Assembly (NCBI GenBank): GCA_016765515.1
Contig: JAESPT010000238.1
Span: 1-5,279 of the forward strand
Origin: Sneathiella sp.
GTDB taxonomy: Bacteria; Pseudomonadota; Alphaproteobacteria; Sneathiellales; Sneathiellaceae
Direction of reading: 5' to 3'
Length of the DNA stretch: 5,279 bases
Every line of letters starts with the position of its first letter. The first letter of the stretch is position 1. This document shows, in pieces, positions 1-5,279 of this stretch. The notes below the pieces were generated by a model. It was not told the origin of the DNA. It saw only the letters and a program-made list of their open reading frames with translations, and did no database searches. The translations under genes were made by a program, and so were the position numbers.

Positions 1-102
1 CCTTCTCTAAGCCAGTATTCGTTGCTCATTCTGAAAGACAATGATCTTCAGCAACGCGTATTGACGGCAATAGTAAACCGCCGCAGGGCATCCCGGCAAT
101 AA
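1..102 (+). CDS. C-terminal tail of an unidentified protein (5' end outside window)
   Basis: Plus frame 1 is open from the left edge to a TAA at 100-102 and gives 33 residues. It is the only one of the six frames open from the edge for any length: the other plus frames stop by position 42, and the three minus frames are closed within the first 60 bases. The tail reads as an ordinary charged C-terminus (LKDNDLQQRVLTAIVNRRR near its end), probably helical. It is too short to assign to a family. The gene would converge on the binding-protein gene that ends at 198. A chance open frame of this length is possible, so confidence is modest. Confidence 0.4.
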   Translation, partial: PSLSQYSLLILKDNDLQQRVLTAIVNRRRASRQ

Positions 103-131
103 AAGAAGGAGAAGGGTATCGGCGTGTTAGG

Positions 132-187
132 AAAATTGGAAGCCAGCGAACGATGTTCATGCAACAACAAGTTCCGGCCAGCTTCCA
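132..187 (-). terminator. Candidate terminator hairpin downstream of the family 3 binding protein
   Basis: Read on the minus strand, TGGAAGC (187-181) pairs perfectly with GCTTCCA (143-137). An inner GAAC/GTTC pairing (174-171 with 151-148) lies across a short internal loop. The 3' arm is followed directly by ATTTT (136-132). The hairpin begins about 10 bases after the stop codon at 198-200, where an intrinsic terminator would sit. The weak points are the 19-base apical loop, the internal mismatches and the short U tract. On the plus strand the same stem has no U tract, so it would serve the left-hand gene poorly. Confidence 0.35.
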
Positions 188-197
188 GATAGAGGCC

Positions 198-947
198 TTA
201 ATTTTCTACGTATTTTGCGATGATCTTGTCATATTCACCACTTGACCGAATTTCTTTCAGGCCCGCATTAAAATCATCCCGAATTGAGGCGTCTTTGAAA
301 CCAACTGAATATTCAGTTGGCGGGAAAATTTTATTGAACATCACTTCTTTTATCTCAATTTGACTGGCTATCTGTTTATTGTAATAAAGAAAAATTCTAA
401 AATCCCCAACAACAGCATCTGTCCGCCCAGTCATGAGCAGTTTATTTTGCGCTGCTTGATCGCCAACCTCACGGTAGCTTTTGTTGCCTTTCGACATAGC
501 GGCGAATTCATCTCCAAGATAAATGCTGGCATTTCTAAAGGCGACAACTCTGAGGGAACCGAGATCCCCAACGGAACCAACCGCCGGCCCGCCATCTTTC
601 AGGGTTGTTGCTACATTTTGATAGGCAATATGACTATCTGAATATTCTGCTTTGACACCTGAAGAGGCCGTCAGTGTACTCGCCGCATCAATCTTGCCAT
701 CGGTCAAGTCTTGCCCGACTCGACCGAAAGGAACAAAACGAACTCTCACTGTATGACCTTTTTTTGCAAGAGCCGCCCGGACGATATCAACTTCAATACC
801 GGAGTCAGTTTCCTTGATTCCGTATGGGGGTAATATCCCCTGCCCCAAATGGATCTCTGCAGCCTGGCTTGGTAACGAAAATGAAATAAGGACCAAGGCA
901 CCAATAAATGGTACAAGATTTTTTTTAAATAACCTTAAATGTAACAT
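198..947 (-). CDS. Periplasmic solute-binding protein, family 3 (SBP_bac_3), no permease adjacent
   Basis: Predicted secreted binding protein of the family 3 type, which usually delivers amino acids or similar small polar solutes to an ABC importer or a sensor. From the ATG at 945-947 it is 249 residues. Residues 1-29 form a clear signal peptide: basic start with RLFKK, hydrophobic core LVPFIGALVLISFSL, cleavage probably after SQA. The mature ~220 residues have the expected two-lobe landmarks: PPYG near 40, GIEVDIV near 50-56, DGKIDA at 83-88, and DAVVGDFRIFLYY at 177-189. An upstream TTG at 975-977 would add ten residues before the signal peptide and has no ribosome site, so the ATG preceded by TTGGAG was chosen. 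The ligand-contacting arginine usually found in the TPER-like segment appears to be lysine (K99, SGVKAEYS), which argues against a simple amino-acid binder. No transporter partner is visible, so it may be an orphan binding or sensory protein. The family call is firm; the ligand is unknown. Confidence 0.88.
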   Translation of the reverse strand: MLHLRLFKKNLVPFIGALVLISFSLPSQAAEIHLGQGILPPYGIKETDSGIEVDIVRAALAKKGHTVRVRFVPFGRVGQDLTDGKIDAASTLTASSGVKAEYSDSHIAYQNVATTLKDGGPAVGSVGDLGSLRVVAFRNASIYLGDEFAAMSKGNKSYREVGDQAAQNKLLMTGRTDAVVGDFRIFLYYNKQIASQIEIKEVMFNKIFPPTEYSVGFKDASIRDDFNAGLKEIRSSGEYDKIIAKYVEN

Positions 948-957
948 CGAAATATTG

Positions 958-963
958 CTCCAA
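958..963 (-). promoter_or_regulatory. Ribosome binding site supporting the ATG at 947
   Basis: On the minus strand TTGGAG lies 10 bases before the ATG at 945-947. The spacing is slightly long but acceptable. It favours this ATG over the TTG at 975-977, which has no purine-rich stretch at a useful distance. Confidence 0.5.
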
Positions 964-969
964 AAAAAA

Positions 970-985
970 CTGACCAAACGGTCAA
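970..985. promoter_or_regulatory. Palindromic operator-like dyad TGACC-AAAC-GGTCA
   Basis: Positions 971-984 form a perfect 5-bp inverted repeat, TGACC and GGTCA, separated by AAAC. It lies 24-37 bases upstream of the binding-protein ATG on the minus strand, close to where transcription of that gene should begin. The 16-bp span matches the RutR consensus TTGACCAnnTGGTCAA at 12 of 14 defined positions, and the compact dyad is typical of TetR-family operators. This is a shape match only. No TetR-family regulator gene is in the window, and chance occurrence in a region this small is unlikely but not excluded. Confidence 0.45.
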
Positions 986-1011
986 ATTTAACTTAATTGC
1001 TAAATATTAAT

Positions 1012-1061
1012 AATAATCTAATTCTTTGAGTAATATTGACTGAGAATTAGTTCAGATTATT
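1012..1061. repeat. AT-rich bulged inverted repeat in the divergent control region
   Basis: The left arm AATAATCT-AATTCT (1012-1025) is the reverse complement of AGAATT (1043-1048) plus AGATTATT (1054-1061), with five extra bases AGTTC (1049-1053) in the right arm. This gives 14 matched pairs around a 17-base loop (1026-1042). It sits between the two divergent genes. It could be an operator for a dimeric regulator, a leader hairpin, or a relic of a duplicated half-site. There is no U tract on the plus side, and the pairs are mostly A-T, so it is not called a terminator. Confidence 0.5.
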
Positions 1062-1063
1062 CA
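1036..1063 (+). promoter_or_regulatory. Weak candidate sigma70-type promoter for the cyclase gene
   Basis: TTGACT (1036-1041) matches five of six bases of the -35 consensus. TATTCA (1058-1063) is a poor -10 after a 16-base spacer. The right arm of the inverted repeat lies between and over these boxes, so a protein bound to the repeat would affect this promoter if it is real. No better pair was found upstream of the cyclase. For the minus-strand gene, the stretch 986-1022 is almost entirely A and T and has many -10-like hexamers but no convincing -35. Confidence 0.22.
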
Positions 1064-1123
1064 AAAGGAAATGGAAAATTTCTCCCGCCACATCGCAGAT
1101 TAGCTTTTCAATCATATTAATTT

Positions 1124-1132
1124 GAAGAGAGG
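1124..1132 (+). promoter_or_regulatory. Purine-rich ribosome binding site before the ATG at 1134
   Basis: GAAGAGAGG lies just ahead of the ATG at 1134-1136. Its GAAGAG core leaves a 4-base spacer. Neither the TTG at 1122-1124 nor the internal ATG at 1182-1184 has a comparable purine run upstream, so this element favours 1134. The spacing is tight, so the choice is not certain. Confidence 0.4.
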
Positions 1133-1133
1133 T

Positions 1134-2381
1134 ATGACAGGATACAGTCAGAGATATTTCTTTCATTGCGGTCATATTCAGATGGACACAGACAACAGCC
1201 CTGAAGTGATAGATGTCAGCCCTGTTGTTGACTGGCTGGTAGAGGGAGCGCCCGGAGCCCCACTCTCTCAAGATATCCTGCTCCATCTTGCCACCCGATT
1301 AATTGATTGTGGCATCCCCCTTCACAGATCAGCGGTTTTTGTAACAACTTTGCATCCTAACGTGATGGGCCGTGCCTTTTTCTGGCGTGAAGGAGAGACA
1401 AAAGTAGAAGTTGGGGAGGCTCAATACAGTATTCTGGATACAGATGAATACAAGAAAAGCCCTATCGTTTATGTCAGTAAAACAAATAAGGAAGTGAGGC
1501 GGCACCTGGCAAATCCAGACTGCCCTGACGATTTTAGTATTTTACAGGGGCTGAGGGATGATGGCGTCACAGATTATCTGATGACACCTCTGGAGTTTAC
1601 CAATGGGGAAATTCATGGGGTCAGCTGGTCAACCAGACAACCTAGTGGATTTAACGATCAGCAACTTACTGGACTAAGACGGATACAGCCTGCCTTGTCC
1701 CGCCTGGCAGAAATCATGGCGCTTAAACGCCTCTCACGAAACTTGCTGGATGCCTATCTCGGTCATCAGTCCGGCGAAAAAGTGCTCTCAGGAAAAATAA
1801 AACGCGGAGACGGTGAAGATATTCTGGCGGTGATCTGGTTTTGCGATTTACGCGGATCGACCACACTTGCGGACACAATGCCAAGACCCGAATACTTGGC
1901 GCTTCTCAATCAATATTTTGAATGCATGGCCGGCGCAATTCTTGATGGAGGCGGAGAAGTCCTCAAATATATCGGGGATGCGGTCCTTGGAATTTTCCCA
2001 ATCGACAGAAAGACGGATAATTACAAAGACACTTGTTCACTCGCGATTGGTGCGGCCAATGACGCTATCCAACGGATGAAGGATTTGAACAAGAACCGAT
2101 TGCAAAATGACCAAGATGAGCTTTTCTATGGTATTGGCCTCCATCTTGGAGAAGTCATGTATGGCAATATCGGCACCCCTGAGCGCATTGAGTTCGGTGT
2201 GATCGGCGCAGCTGTCAACGAAGCATCGCGGATTGAAGGGATGACAAAATTGCTAAAAAGAAACATCCTCATTTCCGGCGAAGTAGCCCAACAACTGGAC
2301 GATAAATGGCATTCTCTTGGTCACCATTCCCTGCGCGGTGTCGGTGAAGAGATCGAACTTTTCATTCCCCATTCCAAGTGA
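1134..2381 (+). CDS. Adenylate/guanylate cyclase (class III) with N-terminal GAF-like sensory region
   Basis: Predicted soluble cyclase making a cyclic nucleotide, probably cAMP from ATP, in the cytoplasm. From the ATG at 1134 it is 415 residues, with no signal peptide or membrane segment. Residues about 30-195 form an input region of mixed strands and helices, GAF-like in layout, ending in a helical linker (LARLAEI-type, here SRLAEIMALKRL) and the segment LLDAYLGHQSGEKVLSGKI. The catalytic domain spans about 230-415. Metal-binding aspartates are D238 in FCDLRGST and D282 in YIGDAVLGIF. K278 is the adenine-recognition lysine. N362 and R366 in VNEASRIE are the transition-state residues. The second purine-specificity position, usually Asp or Thr, is Gly355 (EFGVIG). 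Class III cyclases work as dimers. Start alternatives are TTG 1122 and ATG 1182; the latter would leave a shorter N-terminus ahead of VVDWLVEGA. The input signal is unknown. It is divergent from the small binding protein and convergent with the kinase operon. Confidence 0.9.
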   Translation: MTGYSQRYFFHCGHIQMDTDNSPEVIDVSPVVDWLVEGAPGAPLSQDILLHLATRLIDCGIPLHRSAVFVTTLHPNVMGRAFFWREGETKVEVGEAQYSILDTDEYKKSPIVYVSKTNKEVRRHLANPDCPDDFSILQGLRDDGVTDYLMTPLEFTNGEIHGVSWSTRQPSGFNDQQLTGLRRIQPALSRLAEIMALKRLSRNLLDAYLGHQSGEKVLSGKIKRGDGEDILAVIWFCDLRGSTTLADTMPRPEYLALLNQYFECMAGAILDGGGEVLKYIGDAVLGIFPIDRKTDNYKDTCSLAIGAANDAIQRMKDLNKNRLQNDQDELFYGIGLHLGEVMYGNIGTPERIEFGVIGAAVNEASRIEGMTKLLKRNILISGEVAQQLDDKWHSLGHHSLRGVGEEIELFIPHSK

Positions 2382-2392
2382 ATCTGGAGCCT

Positions 2393-4309
2393 TTAGCGTG
2401 AAGGGGACACGGATAAAACCCGGGAGGCAGGGAAGAGCAAATTCACACGCGTCCCTTTGCCCAATTGGCTTGAGATTTCTATGCTACCATCGTGAATTTC
2501 CATCATTTTACTAGCAAGCGGTAGTCCCAATCCAGTTCCCTTGTTACTGGCCTCATAGGCACTTTTAACCATACCAAAGGGTGTGAGAGCCGTTTTGACA
2601 CCCTCCTCGTCCATTCCTATACCGGTATCAACTACACTAATCTGGAAATCACCCTCCTCTGTGAATTTCTTGCTGATCTGAACGGTTCCATCTCGAGGTG
2701 TAAATTTAATCGCGTTACTGAGCAGATTGACGATTATCTGTTTAATAAGTCGCACATCTCCATACAATTTTACATCCCCTGTTCCGGCACCATTCTCTAT
2801 TTGGACCTTCGCTTCCTTCGCTTGCATTTTTACCATGAGAATTGACTCAACAAGCGCTTCAGTGAAATCCAGCTCTTTTTCATCTGTTTCAAATTTGTCT
2901 GCTTCTATGGAGGAGATATCGAGAATGTCATCAATGATATTCAAGAGATGCTTGCCTGACAGATGAATGTCATCTGCATATTCTTCATATTTCTTGTGAT
3001 TAAGGGGGCCTAGGACCTTAGTGCTCATAACCTCGGAAAATCCTATAATTGCATTGAGTGGAGTCCGCAATTCATGGCTCATGGACGCGAGAAAATTACT
3101 TTTCGCTTTATTCGATGCCTCGGCCTCTCGTCTAAGATCAGCAAGTGCATCAACCTGGCGGGCAATAGCCGAGAAGACAAGTCGTATCAGGAGCAAGAAT
3201 ATAGCGGTACCGAAGACGCTCAGCAAAAGCACCCTGAGCCAGGTCACTGATAGTTCATCGCCTAATTGAACTTCCAGTTCTTTTTGTCTGTTCTGCTCAA
3301 ATTGAACAAAATTTGCCCAATAAAGTTCGAAGTCGAAAATCTGTGTTTCAAATTCCTCCAGCAATTGCTTCTTACGGAGCTGAAGGGACAAATAATCCCG
3401 GCGCAGTGAATAGAGACCACCTTCACCAACATAAATGGTTTGGTGCTGATCATCTGTAATATACCCTTTTCCGAACAACGCTACCTGAAGCGCATTTAAC
3501 TCTTTTCTCACAATAATTTCGCCTGTACCATCCACGAGGCTGAGAGATCTTAGATCACGAAGTAAGCGCTCTAGACTTGGTTTTAATTTGTTGTCCTTCA
3601 AGTCGGACAAATGATCAAATTGATCTTCACCGGCCAGCACTTCCACCAGTCTCTGGATATCTGTTAAATCAATGATAAGGTTGCTTTGAGTTCCACGAAT
3701 TTTGCTGATGTGTATTTCAACGATTTCCCGGGCAAGCCGATCCACGTCCCCAGGTTCAGCTTGCCGGTACTCCTTTATTTTCATTGCAGATCGAATACGT
3801 TCCCGGCCTACGACGCCATCAATAATTGATTGTATCTTGTAGAGCCTGTTTCGCACGTCATTCAGAGTGCGTTCACGACTAATATCATCAAAAAGAAGAT
3901 CGTTTTTCCGACGCCACAAATGCACCCGTGCTAACAAATTGACAAAACTCTCTCCCTTACTCTGCAATGTCTGACGGATTTCACTTTTATTTTCAGGCAA
4001 TTGGCTCAGGAGTTCGCCAACGACTTCACGATATTCTGCAATAGGTATTTTCCCCAACAACCACGAGACAGTCTCATCAGGATTGAGCGTATCCACTACC
4101 GCGGCTCGAACTTCCCCCAGTAGCAACCTTATCTCTATCGACTTTTCTCCAAAACGAGCCTTTTGTGAGGTTATTTCTGCAAGCTGATCCCGTTGGTTCA
4201 GAATCCCCCATCCCATGGATAAATTCACCACTAAAGAGGTTACAAGAGTGAGGCCAATCAAAGCCCACAGCATCTTAACGATCCTTTTAGCTTCCTTGTG
4301 GGATTTCAT
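2393..4309 (-). CDS. Membrane sensor histidine kinase with large helical periplasmic domain, paired with a binding protein
   Basis: Predicted inner-membrane sensor kinase that autophosphorylates on histidine and passes phosphate to a response regulator not seen here. From the ATG at 4307-4309 it is 638 residues. The first membrane segment is about 10-36 and the second about 357-383. The intervening ~320 residues lack cysteines, are rich in charged and leucine residues and look mainly helical or coiled-coil, comparable in size and style to the TorS sensor. No HAMP or PAS domain is evident; a short linker (RQVDALADLRREAEASNKAK) leads to the kinase core. The H-box SHELRTPLNAI has H412. The N-box LLSNAIKFTP is near 529-538, DTGIGM starts at D561, the TPFGMV F-box is near 576, and GTGLGLPL is at 591-598. 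All key residues are intact and there is no receiver domain. It follows the binding-protein gene with a 9-base gap in one operon. A GTG at 4313-4315 is an alternative start two codons upstream, but spacing from AAGAGG favours the ATG. The ligand is unknown. Confidence 0.93.
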   Translation of the reverse strand: MKSHKEAKRIVKMLWALIGLTLVTSLVVNLSMGWGILNQRDQLAEITSQKARFGEKSIEIRLLLGEVRAAVVDTLNPDETVSWLLGKIPIAEYREVVGELLSQLPENKSEIRQTLQSKGESFVNLLARVHLWRRKNDLLFDDISRERTLNDVRNRLYKIQSIIDGVVGRERIRSAMKIKEYRQAEPGDVDRLAREIVEIHISKIRGTQSNLIIDLTDIQRLVEVLAGEDQFDHLSDLKDNKLKPSLERLLRDLRSLSLVDGTGEIIVRKELNALQVALFGKGYITDDQHQTIYVGEGGLYSLRRDYLSLQLRKKQLLEEFETQIFDFELYWANFVQFEQNRQKELEVQLGDELSVTWLRVLLLSVFGTAIFLLLIRLVFSAIARQVDALADLRREAEASNKAKSNFLASMSHELRTPLNAIIGFSEVMSTKVLGPLNHKKYEEYADDIHLSGKHLLNIIDDILDISSIEADKFETDEKELDFTEALVESILMVKMQAKEAKVQIENGAGTGDVKLYGDVRLIKQIIVNLLSNAIKFTPRDGTVQISKKFTEEGDFQISVVDTGIGMDEEGVKTALTPFGMVKSAYEASNKGTGLGLPLASKMMEIHDGSIEISSQLGKGTRVNLLFPASRVLSVSPSR

Positions 4310-4314
4310 AGACA

Positions 4315-4320
4315 CCTCTT
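4315..4320 (-). promoter_or_regulatory. Ribosome binding site overlapping the upstream stop codon
   Basis: On the minus strand AAGAGG shares its first two bases with the TAA stop of the binding protein (4321-4319) and lies 5 bases before the kinase ATG at 4309. The arrangement suggests translational coupling. It also settles the start: the GTG at 4315-4313 overlaps the last base of this site and so cannot use it. Confidence 0.65.
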
Positions 4321-5279
4321 ATTCATTACTCAAAAAACCAGAAATTTCGTCCCAATTAAAGGGGACGAAGCGCCCCCTCTGTAGGACTGTTGGCCAAACG
4401 GAATGACTCGCCTGATGATGCGTTTTGTCAAAATAGAGTAAAGGACCAACCCCAACATCAAACTCACCCATTCCTTCAAGCGCATCGATTACATTTTCCC
4501 GGGTGGGAAGACCCTCTATTGAACGAAGTGCTCTGATCAGGATTTCAGATGAAATATATCCCTCCAATCCACCAAAAGAAGGCGAACCGTTTTTCGAAAA
4601 TTTATTCAATGAGCTCAGATAGTTCCGGACGATGGGAACAGAGATATCTGTCGGATGCGGGACAACTTGAGTAACAACAACGCCTTCAATCTTGTCTCCC
4701 AATACACGCGCCAAGGGAGCACTGCCGACAAAAGATATGTTGATAAATAATGCGGTCACACCCAATTGCCGAGCGAGCTGAATTAACTTCGCACAAGGGG
4801 CATAGGCACCAACCATGATGACAGCTTTTGGCTCGGGTTCGGCAAGCAGAATATCGGCAAGTGCATTTTCGACCGCAAGCGTATTTCGCTCATAACGACC
4901 GTGGGTTATCCCAGCATCTGATTGAAGACCATTTTTCAAAAGAGCCGAAATTCCACCAGCATAACCCGCATCACCGTAGCCATCCCGTTGCGTAAAAAAG
5001 GCAACTTCCTCTGGTCTTAGGCCGCCATGTTCCATCAAAGCGTCTACTATTGCAGATGTTTCCTCAGTATAACTTGCACGGAAATTAATGACGTACCGAT
5101 CAGGCGGTGTTTTTCTCAGAACACCTGCTCCTGTAAAGGGGGCAAAGAATAAAGTTCGCCCTTCATTCGCAATGGGGATCGCAGATATGGCAGTAGGTGT
5201 GCCAACATTGCCAATTACCGCCAAAACATTCTCATCTTCAATTAGCCGGCGCATATTGGGGGCAGTTCGTTCCGGCTCA
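4319..5279 (-). CDS. Periplasmic ligand-binding protein, Leu/Ile/Val-type (Peripla_BP_6), 5' end outside window
   Basis: C-terminal ~319 residues of a type I periplasmic binding protein of the branched-chain-amino-acid ABC family (COG0683). The frame stays open to the right edge. The first residues EPERTAPNMRRLIED match the family's EPERTVANTRKLIE segment, so the ATG at 5252-5254 is internal. Full-length members have about 380-410 residues, so the signal peptide and first strands lie beyond the edge. Family landmarks, numbered from the first visible residue, are IGNVGTPTA (22-30), FTGAGVLR (48-55), FRASYTEE (66-73) and TQRDGYGDAGYAGG (96-109). Further on come VGAYAPCAKLI, NISFVGSAPLARVLG, TQVVPHPTD, GGLEGYISSEILIRAL and HHQASHSVWPTVLQ. 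Relatives bind amino acids, amides or other small solutes. Here the next gene is a sensor kinase 9 bases away, which suggests a co-sensor role for the bound ligand. Permease and ATPase genes might still lie beyond the right edge. Confidence 0.92.
   Translation of the reverse strand, partial: EPERTAPNMRRLIEDENVLAVIGNVGTPTAISAIPIANEGRTLFFAPFTGAGVLRKTPPDRYVINFRASYTEETSAIVDALMEHGGLRPEEVAFFTQRDGYGDAGYAGGISALLKNGLQSDAGITHGRYERNTLAVENALADILLAEPEPKAVIMVGAYAPCAKLIQLARQLGVTALFINISFVGSAPLARVLGDKIEGVVVTQVVPHPTDISVPIVRNYLSSLNKFSKNGSPSFGGLEGYISSEILIRALRSIEGLPTRENVIDALEGMGEFDVGVGPLLYFDKTHHQASHSVWPTVLQRGRFVPFNWDEISGFLSNE

Noticed and set aside
918..969. T8 and A8 homopolymers in the signal-peptide region and leader as possible frameshift or phase-variation tracts
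   Set aside because: The reading frame is intact through the signal peptide, the T tract only encodes the expected Phe-Lys-Lys context, and the A tract lies outside the chosen coding region.
975..977. TTG start for the family 3 binding protein
   Set aside because: It lies inside the palindromic operator-like dyad, lacks a ribosome site, and adds ten residues ahead of a well-formed signal peptide.
360..996. Plus-strand open frames opposite the family 3 binding-protein gene
   Set aside because: They lie antisense to a well-supported gene, have no family-like features and no ribosome sites.
1071..1103. Ten-codon mini-ORF MENFSRHIAD preceded by AAAAGGAA, upstream of the cyclase
   Set aside because: The purine run leaves only about one base before the ATG, and the peptide has no attenuator-like repeated codons. 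It is in the same frame as the cyclase but ends at a TAG, so it is not an N-terminal extension.
1047..1286. Minus-strand 79-codon frame across the cyclase 5' end
   Set aside because: It overlaps the control region and the cyclase start, shows no recognisable domain, and reads as an antisense shadow.
2727..3269. Plus-strand open frames opposite the kinase gene
   Set aside because: Serine- and isoleucine-rich translations typical of the antisense of a coding strand; the kinase motifs on the minus strand account for this DNA.
5252..5254. ATG as the start of the Leu/Ile/Val-type binding protein
   Set aside because: The frame continues upstream to the edge with residues EPERTAPN that match the family, so this methionine is internal.

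Overview
The window carries four substantial genes and one gene tail, all consistent with a signalling and solute-sensing neighbourhood of a Gram-negative bacterium. Protein style (the N-terminal half of the cyclase, a PleC/DivJ-like kinase core, a Leu/Ile/Val-type binding protein) and moderate base composition suggest a marine-type alphaproteobacterium. That placement is inference from family resemblance, not from a marker gene. No rRNA, tRNA, CRISPR array or insertion sequence was seen.

Layout from left to right. Positions 1-102 hold the C-terminal tail of an unidentified plus-strand gene. A short convergent spacer with a terminator-like hairpin follows. Positions 198-947 (minus) encode a secreted family 3 solute-binding protein with no permease beside it. 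Positions 948-1133 form an AT-rich divergent control region with two palindromic elements: a compact TGACC/GGTCA dyad of TetR-operator type and a larger bulged inverted repeat. Positions 1134-2381 (plus) encode a soluble class III nucleotidyl cyclase with an N-terminal GAF-like sensory region. It converges, with only 11 bp between stop codons, on a minus-strand operon running from the right edge to 2393: a periplasmic branched-chain-amino-acid-type binding protein (5' end outside the window) followed after 9 bp by a two-transmembrane sensor histidine kinase with a large, apparently helical extracytoplasmic domain.

The most interesting unit is the right-hand pair. A periplasmic binding protein tightly coupled to a histidine kinase with a helical periplasmic sensor of about 320 residues resembles the TorT/TorS and LuxP/LuxQ arrangement, in which the binding protein is a ligand-presenting co-sensor and not a transporter part. 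No ABC permease, ATPase or response regulator lies in the visible sequence, so the regulator would lie elsewhere. The cyclase and the small binding protein share a divergent control region and could form a second sensory unit. A functional link between the two units is speculative.
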